64,000 nt of DNA. Origin: Actinoplanes aureus (GTDB lineage Bacteria > Actinomycetota > Actinomycetes > Mycobacteriales > Micromonosporaceae). Shown here piece by piece: positions 24,980-33,176 of this stretch. A program made the position numbers and the translations under genes. The notes under the pieces were generated by a model. The model was not told the DNA's origin. It did not search any database and was given only the letters and a program-made list of their open reading frames with translations. Each line of letters starts with the position of its first letter. Position 1 is the first letter of the stretch. The stretch covers positions 344,601 to 408,600 of the forward strand of contig NZ_JADQTO010000006.1 of assembly GCF_015704865.1 (NCBI RefSeq), given 5' to 3'.

Positions 24980-25111
24980 GTGTCACTCCTCAAAACGATG
25001 AACATCGATCGACGGGTGTGACAGGAATATAAAGCAAGGTTTCCTAACAGAAAAGGGCCGTGCTGATATGTGCTGATTCGTACTCGACCGAAGAAGATCG
25101 TCGCGCATCTA

Positions 25112-25141
25112 TTGACAAGCGTTGTTAACAAATCGCACTGT
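25112..25141 (+). promoter_or_regulatory. Possible promoter of the GH64 gene
   Basis: TTGACA at 25112-25117 with an 18-nt spacer and a weak CACTGT at 25136-25141. The interval contains TTGTTAACAA, a 10-bp perfect palindrome. The 24980-25190 gap holds no gene; it serves two divergent secreted enzymes. Confidence 0.45.
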
Positions 25142-25144
25142 GTG

Positions 25145-25158
25145 AGAGAGCGCTCTCT
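25145..25158. promoter_or_regulatory. LacI-type operator AGAGAGCGCTCTCT ahead of GH64
   Basis: 14-bp perfect palindrome with the central GCGC typical of LacI/CebR-type boxes (known CebR box TGGGAGCGCTCCCA). It lies immediately after the probable -10 and 33 bp before the GTG, so binding would block transcription. The cognate repressor is unknown; LacI genes elsewhere in the window are candidates. Confidence 0.65.
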
Positions 25159-25190
25159 GCACTCCCTGACAGCGGAATCGAGGTTCCCTC

Positions 25191-26786
25191 GTGCGTAACG
25201 TCCTGCGCGCCCTCGCCGCACTGGCCATGGCCATACCGGTCACGGCCGCGGTATCCCCACCAGCAGCCCAAGCCATCGGCCCGGCCGTGCTGCCGGTGAC
25301 CGTCAGCAACAGCACCGGCCGTGGCGAAGCCGTGTACCTGTACGTGATCGGTGTCCAGCTCTCCTCCGGCCGGCTCGGCTACGTCAACCAGGCCGGCACG
25401 TTCACCCCCTGGACCGGCGGGGCGCTTCCACCGGCGCCCGCGCCCGACGTGTCCATCCCCGGCGCCGGCAACGGCGGCAGCACCCTGATCAACTTCCCGC
25501 GTGGCTTCTCCGGCCGGGTCTACATGTCGATGGGGGAGAAGCTGAAGTTCTTCCTCACCCCGGACGGCCTGGTCCAGCCCGCCCCGTGGGCCGCCGGCGA
25601 CCCGAACGCCAACATCCTGTTCGACTGGAGCGAGTTCACCTACAACGACGCCGGGCTGTGGCTGAACAGCTCGCAGGTCGACATGTTCGCCATCCCGCAC
25701 GCGGTCACGGTCACCGGCGCGAGCGGCCAGACCAAGCGGACCGGCGACGTCGTCGCCAACGGCCGGGACAACGTCATCAACACGTTGCGTAACACCGCCG
25801 GCTGGCAGAACACGGTCCGTACCCGTTCCGACGGCTCGGTCCTGCGGGTGCTCGCCCCGGGCAAGGCGGCCGGCGCCGGTCTGATGAGCGCCACCTACCT
25901 CGACCCGTACATCGCGTCGGCGTGGAACGCCTACACCACCAAGACGCTGACCGTGGTGCCGTTCGGCGACCAGCCCAACACCCGGTACTTCGGCCGGACC
26001 TCGGGCAACGTCATGAACTTCACCAACGCGGCCGGCACCCGGGTGGCGTCGTTCAACCGCCCGTCGTCGGCCAGCGTGTGGGGCTGTGACGGCGACCTGC
26101 CGGCGCCCAACGATCAGGTGGTCGGCCCGATCTCGCGTACCCTCTGCGCCGCACTCAACCGCGGCACGCTCGGCACCATCGACACCCAGCCGAGCACCAA
26201 CGCGAACGACTTCTACAAGAGCAACCCGACGAACGTGTACGCCAAGGTGATCCACCAGAACATGGCCGACGGCAAGGCGTACGCGTTCGCCTTCGACGAC
26301 GTCGGCGCGTTCGAGTCGCTGGTCCACGACGGCGACCCGCGCTCGGCCGGCATCATCCTGTCCCCGTTCACCGGCGGCGGCGGGCCGACCAACCCGGGCA
26401 CCGGCGCGACCTCGCTGATCAGCAACCTGAACAACAAGTGCATCGACGTGCCGAACGCCAACTTCGCCGACGGCGTCCAGCTGCAGATGTGGACCTGCAA
26501 CAACACCAGCGCCCAGAAGTTCACCTTCACCGGCGGGGCGCTGCAGAGCCAGAACAACAAGTGCGTGGACGTCGCGTGGGGCTCCACCGCCAACGGCGCG
26601 ATCATCCAGCTGGCGACGTGCAGCGGCAACCCGGCGCAGCAGTTCGTCCACCAGAGCAACGGGACGCTGCGCAACCCGCAGTCCGGCCGTTGCATCGACA
26701 TCGAGGCCTGGAACGCGAACGACGGGGCGAAGCTCCTCCAGTGGGACTGCCACGGCGGCGCCAACCAGACGTTCCGCCGCGGCTGA
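25191..26786 (+). CDS. Secreted GH64 beta-1,3-glucanase with ricin-type lectin (CBM13) domain
   Basis: 531 aa from GTG 25191. Signal peptide 1-28 (PPAAQA). Residues ~30-395 form a GH64 laminaripentaose-producing glucanase domain (VSNSTGRGEAVYLYVIGV, DWSEFTYNDAGLWLNSSQVDMF, FGDQPNTRYFGRTSG, AFAFDDVGAFESLVHDGDP). A Gly/Pro linker leads to a beta-trefoil at ~400-531 with three Q-x-W/F-type repeats ending near QMWTC, QLATC and QWDC, a typical carbohydrate-binding module. It attacks fungal beta-1,3-glucan outside the cell. A strong hairpin follows the stop. Confidence 0.94.
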   Translation: MRNVLRALAALAMAIPVTAAVSPPAAQAIGPAVLPVTVSNSTGRGEAVYLYVIGVQLSSGRLGYVNQAGTFTPWTGGALPPAPAPDVSIPGAGNGGSTLINFPRGFSGRVYMSMGEKLKFFLTPDGLVQPAPWAAGDPNANILFDWSEFTYNDAGLWLNSSQVDMFAIPHAVTVTGASGQTKRTGDVVANGRDNVINTLRNTAGWQNTVRTRSDGSVLRVLAPGKAAGAGLMSATYLDPYIASAWNAYTTKTLTVVPFGDQPNTRYFGRTSGNVMNFTNAAGTRVASFNRPSSASVWGCDGDLPAPNDQVVGPISRTLCAALNRGTLGTIDTQPSTNANDFYKSNPTNVYAKVIHQNMADGKAYAFAFDDVGAFESLVHDGDPRSAGIILSPFTGGGGPTNPGTGATSLISNLNNKCIDVPNANFADGVQLQMWTCNNTSAQKFTFTGGALQSQNNKCVDVAWGSTANGAIIQLATCSGNPAQQFVHQSNGTLRNPQSGRCIDIEAWNANDGAKLLQWDCHGGANQTFRRG

Positions 26787-26799
26787 GACACCCACGAAA

Positions 26800-26837
26800 G
26801 ATCATGCCCGCCGTGGGCGTCCACGGCGGGCATGATC
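26800..26837. terminator. 17-bp stem terminator after GH64
   Basis: GATCATGCCCGCCGTGG (26800-26816), loop GCGT, perfect complement at 26821-26837, starting 14 nt after the stop. No T-run, but the stem is very stable. Confidence 0.8.
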
Positions 26838-26841
26838 GGCG

Positions 26842-26847
26842 CATACT
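26842..26847 (+). promoter_or_regulatory. Candidate leaderless -10 box (CATACT)
   Basis: CATACT ends 6 nt before ATG 26854. The hairpin of the previous gene lies immediately upstream, so the small gene needs its own promoter. Confidence 0.4.
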
Positions 26848-26853
26848 CAGCGC

Positions 26854-27015
26854 ATGAACGAGGAACGGGAGCGCGAGGAGAACTTCAAGACTCTGCCGCC
26901 GCGGATCCTGCCGGACGACCACGTGGAACTGGTGGAGACCCGGCAGGGCGAGTCACGGCCCTACTCGGCGCCGAGCGAGGCGCAGCAGGCCGCGCTCTAC
27001 AGCGCGGGCGGCTGA
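26854..27015 (+). CDS. Small acidic protein of 53 residues
   Basis: [20 protein letters not shown] begins a 53-aa frame ending YSAGG at 27013-27015. It is rich in Glu, with no Cys, signal or membrane segment. It is credible because it has a leaderless-type -10 right before the ATG, is bracketed by two strong terminators and has codon use like its neighbours. No family recognised; possibly an actinobacterial lineage-specific protein. Confidence 0.55.
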   Translation: MNEEREREENFKTLPPRILPDDHVELVETRQGESRPYSAPSEAQQAALYSAGG

Positions 27016-27031
27016 TCCGCTTTGAGAATAG

Positions 27032-27065
27032 GCGCACGCCCTCCGCGGGATGCGGAGGGCGCGCG
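27032..27065. terminator. Bidirectional terminator between the small gene and ald
   Basis: GCGCACGCCCTCCGC (27032-27046) pairs with GCGGAGGGCGCGCG (27052-27065) around a 5-nt loop, with one unpaired base. It lies between two convergent stops (27015 and 27077). Confidence 0.75.
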
Positions 27066-27076
27066 AGGTGGGCCGG

Positions 27077-28195
27077 TCAGGCCTCGAGGACCGAGCTGAC
27101 GGTCTCGGTGGGGAGGCCGAGGGCCGAACCGACCAGGTCGTTGGTGAGTGCGCCGGCGTGCGTGTTCAGGCCGAGGGCGAGCGCCGGGTCGGCCCGCAGC
27201 GCCTCGCGCCAGCCGAGGTCGGCGAGGCGCAGCACGTACGGCAGGGTGGCGTTGGTCAGGGCGTACGTCGAGGTGTTCGGCACCGCGCCGGGCATGTTGG
27301 CGACGCAGTAGAAGACCGACTCGTGCACCTGGTAGACCGGGTTCTGGTGGGTGGTCGGCCGCGAGTCCTCGAAACAGCCGCCCTGGTCGATGGCGATGTC
27401 GACCAGCACCGAGCCGGGCTTCATCCGCTTGACCAGGTCGTTGCTGACCAGCGTGGGCGCCTTGGCGCCGGGCACGAGGACCGCGCCGATCACCATGTCG
27501 GCCTCGATGACCGACTGCTCGATGGTGTACGCGTTCGACACCAGGGTCTTGATCCGCCCGCCGAACTGCGCGTCGATCTGCCGCAGCCGGGGCAGGCTCA
27601 GGTCGAGGACGGTCACGTCGGCGCCTAGGCCCAGCGCGATGGTCGCCGCGTTGACGCCGGAGACGCCACCGCCGATGACGGTGATCTTGGCGGGCGCCAC
27701 GCCGGGGACGCCGCCGGGCAGGACGCCGCGGCCGCCGCTGTTGCGCATCAGGCTGTATGCGCCGACCTGCGGGGCGAGCCGTCCGGCGACCTCGGACATC
27801 GGGGCGAGCAGCGGCAGGGAGCCGTCGGTGAGCTGCACGGTCTCGTACGCGATCGCGGTGGTCCCGCTGTCGAGCAGCGCCTTGGTGCCCTCGGCGTCGG
27901 CGGCGAGGTGCAGGTAGGTGAAGAGGACCTGGCCGGCGCGGAGCCGGTGGTACTCCTCGGCGATCGGCTCCTTCACCTTGAGGACCATGTCGGCCGCGTC
28001 CCACACCGAGTCGGCGTCGGGTGCGATCCGGGCGCCGGCCGCGATGTAGTCCTCGTCGGTGATCGCGGAGCCCGCCCCGGCCCCGGCCTGTACGACGACT
28101 TCGTGGCCGTGGCGTACCGCTTCGACCACGCCGGCCGGGGTGGTGGCCACCCGGTACTCGTGGTTCTTTACTTCTTTCGGCACACCGATGCGCAT
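27077..28195 (-). CDS. ald: Alanine dehydrogenase
   Basis: 372 aa from ATG 28195 with GGAAAGG upstream; the Mycobacterium enzyme is 371 aa. N-terminus [17 protein letters not shown] with substrate Arg15, KVKEP Lys and YLHLA His at the active site, Rossmann [10 protein letters not shown], and the signature region [21 protein letters not shown]. It interconverts L-alanine and pyruvate with NAD+, used in alanine catabolism and redox balance. It is divergent from an Lrp/AsnC regulator, the same arrangement as ald/aldR in mycobacteria, so alanine-responsive activation is likely. Confidence 0.95.
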   Translation of the reverse strand: MRIGVPKEVKNHEYRVATTPAGVVEAVRHGHEVVVQAGAGAGSAITDEDYIAAGARIAPDADSVWDAADMVLKVKEPIAEEYHRLRAGQVLFTYLHLAADAEGTKALLDSGTTAIAYETVQLTDGSLPLLAPMSEVAGRLAPQVGAYSLMRNSGGRGVLPGGVPGVAPAKITVIGGGVSGVNAATIALGLGADVTVLDLSLPRLRQIDAQFGGRIKTLVSNAYTIEQSVIEADMVIGAVLVPGAKAPTLVSNDLVKRMKPGSVLVDIAIDQGGCFEDSRPTTHQNPVYQVHESVFYCVANMPGAVPNTSTYALTNATLPYVLRLADLGWREALRADPALALGLNTHAGALTNDLVGSALGLPTETVSSVLEA

Positions 28196-28274
28196 GGGAC
28201 CTTTCCTTTCGACTCCAGACCTCGTTGTCTGCTGGCGATAGGGTGGAACGATGTGCAGCAGGCAGGCAATACGA

Positions 28275-28294
28275 GCGAATGAGATTCTGTTCGC
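28275..28294. promoter_or_regulatory. Lrp-type operator in the ald/regulator intergenic region
   Basis: GCGAATGAGATTCTGTTCGC, a 20-bp element with perfect GCGAA/TTCGC arms and an AT-rich centre, as expected for Lrp/AldR sites. It is 80 bp upstream of ald and 40 bp upstream of the regulator start, so it could serve both genes. Confidence 0.55.
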
Positions 28295-28333
28295 AACGTC
28301 AGGGGAGCAGATCATTCGATCCGGGTCCCCGCG

Positions 28334-28801
28334 ATGAGCGATCTTCCGAAGGATGTTCGAGGCCTCGACGAGATCGACCTGGAACTGCTGAGCCTGCTGC
28401 GCGCCGACGGCCGGATGCCGAACAACGCTCTCGCCGACCGGGTCGGCATCGCCCCGTCCACCTGCCTGACCCGGGTGCGCCGGCTGCGCGAGATCGGCGC
28501 GATCCGCGGTTTCCACGCCGACGTCGACCCGGCCTGGATCGGCCGGCCGATCCAGGCGATGATCGCGGTGCGGATCCGCTCCGACGCCCGGGAAGGGATC
28601 GGCAAGTTCGCCGAGTCCCTGGCCGGGATCCCCGCGGTCCGCGACGTCTACTTCGTCTCCGGCTCCTACGACTTCCTGCTGCACGTGGCCGCCGCCGACG
28701 TCGACGACCTGCGCTCGGTGATCACCGAACGGCTCAGCGGCACCCGCCTGATCGCCGGCACCGAGACGTACCTGATCTTCGAGCACCGGAGGGGCAATTG
28801 A
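28334..28801 (+). CDS. Lrp/AsnC-family regulator, probably AldR-like
   Basis: 155 aa. N-terminal wHTH (LDEIDLELLSLLRADGRMPNNALADRVGIAPSTCLTRVRRLREIGAI) and C-terminal RAM/ligand domain (~75-150; GSYDFLLHVAAADVDDLRSVI). Octameric Lrp-type proteins sense amino acids. Divergent location next to ald suggests it senses alanine and controls ald. Confidence 0.9.
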   Translation: MSDLPKDVRGLDEIDLELLSLLRADGRMPNNALADRVGIAPSTCLTRVRRLREIGAIRGFHADVDPAWIGRPIQAMIAVRIRSDAREGIGKFAESLAGIPAVRDVYFVSGSYDFLLHVAAADVDDLRSVITERLSGTRLIAGTETYLIFEHRRGN

Positions 28802-29238
28802 GAGCAGTGGCGACGCTGGCCGCGCTGCTCCTGCTGGCCGGCTGCTCCGACGACGACCGGGCGGGCTTCGGCCATCTGGACATGGACGACCTGCGGCACT
28901 CCTCTCTCAGCGCCGATTTCGGCGGGCCCGCTCAGTCGCTGAAAGCCGAGCTGACCGTGCGGCCGAACGGTTGTGTCCACGTCGTCGTCGACGGCGTCGA
29001 GCGGCATCCGTTCTGGCCGGACGGCACCGAGGTCTCCTCGGAGGAGGGTGTCGAACTTCCCGGCGGCCTGACCCTGGCCATCGGGGACGAGTTCACCGCC
29101 TCCGGCGTCGTCGCCGTCGCCGGTAGCCCGGCGCCGGCGAGCACCGATCCGCCCGGCAAGGCCGAGTCGCTGCTGGCTTTCTGCGAGGTCGAGGCCGCCC
29201 CGGTCGCGTTCCCGGACGCCGCGACCTTCGTTCCATGA
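28798..29238 (+). CDS. Putative lipoprotein of unknown function
   Basis: 146 aa starting at TTG 28798, overlapping the Lrp stop by 4 nt (TTGA) with GGAGGGG upstream. The TTG start gives an Arg before the hydrophobic stretch and lipobox LAGC at Cys16; GTG 28807 would lose the Arg. The mature part is rich in beta-strand-like sequence and has two further Cys. No recognised domain. Co-translation with the Lrp gene is certain from the overlap, but the functional link is unclear. Confidence 0.7.
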   Translation: MRAVATLAALLLLAGCSDDDRAGFGHLDMDDLRHSSLSADFGGPAQSLKAELTVRPNGCVHVVVDGVERHPFWPDGTEVSSEEGVELPGGLTLAIGDEFTASGVVAVAGSPAPASTDPPGKAESLLAFCEVEAAPVAFPDAATFVP

Positions 29239-29280
29239 TCACCATTGCACGCCCTGCGGAGGTCCGATAGGGAGGGTGAC

Positions 29281-30522
29281 ATGAGGAAACTTCTGACGGC
29301 CGTGTTGAGCACGGCGGTGCTCGGGACCGCCTTCGCGGCGGCGCCGGCGAGCGCGGGCGGTAGGGACCACGACGTCCGGTTCGCCACATACAACCTGTCG
29401 CTGAACCGGCCGGCGCAGGGGCTGCTCCGGGAGCACCTGGCGAACCCGGACGTCGACGACGTGTACCGGCGGCAGGCGCGCAACGTGGCCGAGGTGATCC
29501 AGCGGGCGGCTCCGGACGTCGTGCTGCTCAACGAGTTCGACTACGACCCGGAGGCCGTGCGGCTGTTCGCGGAGAACTTCCTCGCGGTGTCGCAGAACGG
29601 GGCGAAGGCGCAGCGGTACCTCTACCGGTACGTGGCGCCGTCCAACACCGGCATCTCCTCCGGCTTCGACCTGAACAACAACGGCGTCATCGACACCACG
29701 CCGGGCGACCAGGCGTACGGCGATGATTCTTTCGGTTTCGGTCTCTTCCCCGGCCAGTACGGCATGGTCGTGTACTCGAAGTACCCGATCGACCCGCGTG
29801 GGGTCCGTACGTTCCAGAACTTCAAGTGGAAGGACATGCCGGGCAACCTGATCCCGGCGGACTTCTACTCGGCCGAGGAGCAGGCCGTCCTGCGCCTGTC
29901 GTCGAAGAGCCACTGGGACGTGCCCGTCAAGGTCGGCCGCAAGACCGTGCATTTCCTGGTCTCGCACCCGACGCCGCCGACCTTCGACGGCCCGGAGGAC
30001 CGCAACGGGAGGCGTAACCACGACGAGATCCGGTTCTGGGCCGACTACGTGACGCCCGGCAAATCGTCCTATGTCTACGACGACCGGGGACGTCGCGGCG
30101 GCCTGAAGAAGGGGCAGCTCTTCGTGATCGCCGGCGACCAGAACGCCGACCCGGCCGACGGCGACTCCTACGACGACGCGATCCATCAGCTGACCGGGCA
30201 CCCGCTGATCAACACCCGCACGACGCCGGCCAGCGCCGGAGCGGCGGAGGCCGCGACGCTGCAGGGCGGCGCGAACCTGACCCACACCGGCGACCCGCGG
30301 TTCGACACCGCGGACTTCTCGGACACCGCGCCGGGCAACCTGCGCGCCGACTACGTGCTGCCCCGGGTGAACATCAAGGTGACCGGCTCCGGTGTCTTCT
30401 GGCCGGTGCGCTCCGACCCGCTGTCGCGCCTCACCGGCGTCTACGACCCGGCCTGGGCGGCGGTCAACGGCTTCCCCACCTCCGACCACCGCCTCGTCTG
30501 GGCCGATCTGGCGATGCGATAA
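29281..30522 (+). CDS. Secreted endonuclease/exonuclease/phosphatase-fold protein
   Basis: 413 aa from ATG 29281 with AGGGAGG upstream. Signal peptide ends near ASAGG (residues 24-26). The EEP fold is clear: RFATYNLSL (Asn metal/substrate site), PDVVLLNEFDYD (Glu), VSHPTPPTFDG, VIAGDQNADPADGDS (Asp/Asn) and C-terminal PTSDHRLVWADL (Asp-His catalytic pair). Members are Mg-dependent phosphodiesterases acting on nucleic acids, phospholipids or inositol phosphates; the secreted actinobacterial type has an insert rich in Gly/Asn and is often annotated as an extracellular nuclease/phosphatase. Substrate not determinable. Confidence 0.88.
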   Translation: MRKLLTAVLSTAVLGTAFAAAPASAGGRDHDVRFATYNLSLNRPAQGLLREHLANPDVDDVYRRQARNVAEVIQRAAPDVVLLNEFDYDPEAVRLFAENFLAVSQNGAKAQRYLYRYVAPSNTGISSGFDLNNNGVIDTTPGDQAYGDDSFGFGLFPGQYGMVVYSKYPIDPRGVRTFQNFKWKDMPGNLIPADFYSAEEQAVLRLSSKSHWDVPVKVGRKTVHFLVSHPTPPTFDGPEDRNGRRNHDEIRFWADYVTPGKSSYVYDDRGRRGGLKKGQLFVIAGDQNADPADGDSYDDAIHQLTGHPLINTRTTPASAGAAEAATLQGGANLTHTGDPRFDTADFSDTAPGNLRADYVLPRVNIKVTGSGVFWPVRSDPLSRLTGVYDPAWAAVNGFPTSDHRLVWADLAMR

Positions 30523-30529
30523 ACCAAAA

Positions 30530-30632
30530 TCCCTTCGGGGTACGCGTGACCGGCCGTCCCGCCGGATCGACCCAGTCCCGCCGTCCGGGCGCCGGCCAGG
30601 CGCCGCGCACGGCCCCAACGCGACCGCCGGGA
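30530..30632. repeat. Copy 2 of the dispersed ~95-bp intergenic repeat
   Basis: Begins right after the EEP gene stop and shares ordered blocks with 18748-18843 (see that entry): GGTACGCG at 30539, TCCCGCCG, GGCCA and CCCCAACGCGACCGCCGGG at 30613. The remaining gap to 30736 has no gene. Confidence 0.5.
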
Positions 30633-30736
30633 AGTGGAGCGTTCTAGAGGACCTTCGCGGTCAGGGTCTTGTCCGGCCCAACGTGGGCGCTGTCTGGCGG
30701 CCGTCGAGACAGCATTGAGCGTGGGCCAAGCAAGAT

Positions 30737-31357
30737 CTAGCCGGCCAGCCGGTCGCTGATCACGTGCGCGGCGAACAGGTGGAAGCCCACCACCAGCGGA
30801 ATCGTCGCGGGCACGGTCAGCGCCAGGAAGAACGCCAGCACACCGGCCAGGGCCGGTGCGAGGGCCGTCCAGGGCCTGGCGGTCGCCGACTGCCAGGCCC
30901 AGCCGGCGGCGTCGCGCAGCGGCCGGGACGGATCCCGGCCGATGGCGACCACGGCCAGCGTGGCGAACCCGCCGAGGAAGGCCGCCACCGCGGCGGTCGC
31001 GGTGAACAGCACCGGACCGCCGGGCACCCAGCCGCGGCTGATCGCCACCAGGTCGACCAGCAGCGCCATGGCGACCAGCAGAACCGGGAGGCCGGGCAGG
31101 ATCGTCCGCCGGTACAGGCGCAGCAGTGGCCGTACCGGCGGCAGCCCGCCCGTGGTGTAGCGGTGCCGGACCGCCGCCGAACCCGCCGCCAGCGCCGCCG
31201 GCGCGGTCAGCACCGGCAGCGCTGCGACGGTCACCAGGAAGCCGATCAGCGCCAGATCGGTGCCCAGGGCAAGCCGTTCCCGCCAGTCGGGGCGCGCCGC
31301 CGGCGCGTCCTCGGCCGGCCAGTCCGGCATGCCCGGCTCGGTCACGGCCGCACTCAT
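30737..31357 (-). CDS. YesL/DUF624-like membrane protein
   Basis: 206 aa from ATG 31357, overlapping the permease stop by 4 nt (ATGA). Six hydrophobic helices; the region LALIGFLVTVAALPVLTAPAALAAGSAAVRHRY matches the DUF624/YesL pattern (a helix with P.VT, then a Tyr/Arg stretch). YesL-type proteins accompany sugar ABC transporters in Firmicutes and actinobacteria, including pectin/rhamnogalacturonan systems, with unknown biochemical role. It is the last gene of the LacI-transporter operon. Confidence 0.75.
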   Translation of the reverse strand: MSAAVTEPGMPDWPAEDAPAARPDWRERLALGTDLALIGFLVTVAALPVLTAPAALAAGSAAVRHRYTTGGLPPVRPLLRLYRRTILPGLPVLLVAMALLVDLVAISRGWVPGGPVLFTATAAVAAFLGGFATLAVVAIGRDPSRPLRDAAGWAWQSATARPWTALAPALAGVLAFFLALTVPATIPLVVGFHLFAAHVISDRLAG

Positions 31358-32190
31358 CCCTTCAGGCCCGTCGTGTTGATGCCCTCGACCAGCATCCGCT
31401 GGAAGGCGACGAAGAAGAGGAACACCGGCAGCAGCGACAGCACCGACATGGCGAACATCGGACCCACCGCGGACTGGCCGGACGAGTCGATGAACAGGGT
31501 CAGCGCCACCGGAGCGGTGTACTTCTCCAGATCGGACAGATAGACCAGCTGACGGAAGAAGTCGTTCCAGGTCCAGATGAACGAGAAGATCGCCGTCGAG
31601 ACCAGGGCCGGGCGGGAGAGCGGCAGGATGACGTGCCGGAAGACACCGTACGGCGTGCAGCCGTCGATCTTCGCGGCGTCGTCCAGCTCGCGCGGCACAC
31701 CCCGCATGAACTGGACCATCAGGAAGACGAAGAACGCCTCGGTGGCCAGCAGCTGCGGGACGATCAGCGGCGCGTACGGCCAGTCGCCGCCCACCCAGCC
31801 GAACGTCTTGAACATCACGAACTGCGGCACGATCAGCACGTGCCCGGGCAGCAGCAGCGTCCCGATCATGATGGCGAACCAGAAGCCGCGCAGCCGGAAC
31901 CGCAGGCGGGCGAAGGCGTACGCCGCCAGCAGGCAGGAGATGCAGTTCGCCACCACGGTGAGGCCCGCGACCATCGCGCTGTTCACGAAGAACCGCCCGA
32001 AGTTGACGTCGAAGTGGCCCCAGCCGTCGGCGTAGTTGCCCGGAGTGAACTCGCGCGGGAACACCGACATGTTGTTGAGCACCTCGTCGGGCGCCTTGAA
32101 CGAACTGCCGAGCATCCACACCAGCGGGTAGAGCACGATCACCGAGAGCAGGACCAGCGCGATCGGTCGCGACAGGCGCTGGAGGACCAT
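31354..32190 (-). CDS. Carbohydrate ABC transporter permease (MalG/UgpE type)
   Basis: 278 aa; ATG 32190 shares a base with the upstream permease stop (TGATG). Six membrane helices and the EAA loop ELDDAAKIDGCTPYGVFRHVILPLSRPALVST. It pairs with the adjacent UgpA-type permease to import a saccharide. Adjacent to uxaC and pectate lyase genes, so pectin-derived oligosaccharides are the likely cargo. No ATPase is encoded here; such CUT1 systems commonly use a shared MsiK-type ATPase. Confidence 0.9.
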   Translation of the reverse strand: MVLQRLSRPIALVLLSVIVLYPLVWMLGSSFKAPDEVLNNMSVFPREFTPGNYADGWGHFDVNFGRFFVNSAMVAGLTVVANCISCLLAAYAFARLRFRLRGFWFAIMIGTLLLPGHVLIVPQFVMFKTFGWVGGDWPYAPLIVPQLLATEAFFVFLMVQFMRGVPRELDDAAKIDGCTPYGVFRHVILPLSRPALVSTAIFSFIWTWNDFFRQLVYLSDLEKYTAPVALTLFIDSSGQSAVGPMFAMSVLSLLPVFLFFVAFQRMLVEGINTTGLKG

Positions 32191-33176
32191 CAGTCTTCTC
32201 CGTCCGAGTAGTGCACCCAGAACTTGCCGGTGCGGAAGATGACCGCGGTGACCAGGCCGATCGAGAGCAGGAAGACCCAGGCCATGGCCGAGGCGTAGCC
32301 CATCTGGTACTCGTTCCAGCCCTTGATGTAGAGGTGCAGCGTGTACATCAGGGTCGAGTCGACCGGGCCGCCGGTGCCGTTGCTCAGCACGAAGGCCGAG
32401 GTGAAGCCCTGGAAGCCGTTGATCGTCTCGAGGACCAGGTTGAAGAAGATCACCGGGGACAGGATCGGCAGGGTCACCGCGAAGAACTTGCGGACCGCGC
32501 CGGCGCCGTCCACCGACGCCGCCTCGTACAGCTCGTTCGGTACCTGCTTGAGGCCGGCCAGGAAGATCACCATCGGTGCGCCGAACTGCCAGACGGCCAG
32601 CAGGATCAGCGTGCCGAGCGCGAAGTCCGGGTCGTTCACCCAGGCCTTGCCCTCGATCCCGAACCAGGCGAGGAACGAGTTGAAGGCGCCGTCACGGTTG
32701 AACATGTTGACCCAGACGATCGCCAGGGCCACGCTGCCACCCAGCAGCGACGGCAGGTAGAACAGGCCCCGGAAGATGCCGGCACCCCGGAACGACCGGT
32801 TGAGCAGCAGCGCGACACCGAGGGCGGCGGCCAGCTTCAGCGGGGTGGCCACCAGCGCGAACGTGACGGTGACCCGGACCGCGTGCCAGAAGGACGGGTC
32901 CTCGGTGAACATCGTGCGGTAGTTGTCCAGCCCCACCCACTCGGTCGACTCCCAGTCGCTGAGCACGTCGTAGTTGGTGAAGCTGAGGTAGAGCGACATG
33001 AGCATCGGGACCGCCGTGATGGCGAGCAGCCCGAGCAGCCAGGGGGAGAGGAAGACGTAACCGGCGATGCCGTCGGTCTTCGGCCGGGCGGGCCGGCCCC
33101 GCCGCTGGTGGGCGGCGGGACCGGCGGGCGGCCGGGCCGGCGTCTGCCGGGCCGTGGTTGTTGCCACTGGACTCAC
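32190..33176 (-). CDS. Carbohydrate ABC transporter permease (MalF/UgpA type)
   Basis: 328 aa from GTG 33176 (GTGA overlap with binding protein). A ~40-residue Arg/Pro-rich cytoplasmic N-terminus precedes six membrane helices (FLSPWLLGLLAITAVPMLMSLYLSFTNYD is the first). The EAA loop is NELYEAASVDGAGAVRKFFAVTLPILSPVIFF. Forms the heterodimeric channel with the MalG-type gene downstream. Confidence 0.9.
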   Translation of the reverse strand: MSPVATTTARQTPARPPAGPAAHQRRGRPARPKTDGIAGYVFLSPWLLGLLAITAVPMLMSLYLSFTNYDVLSDWESTEWVGLDNYRTMFTEDPSFWHAVRVTVTFALVATPLKLAAALGVALLLNRSFRGAGIFRGLFYLPSLLGGSVALAIVWVNMFNRDGAFNSFLAWFGIEGKAWVNDPDFALGTLILLAVWQFGAPMVIFLAGLKQVPNELYEAASVDGAGAVRKFFAVTLPILSPVIFFNLVLETINGFQGFTSAFVLSNGTGGPVDSTLMYTLHLYIKGWNEYQMGYASAMAWVFLLSIGLVTAVIFRTGKFWVHYSDGED

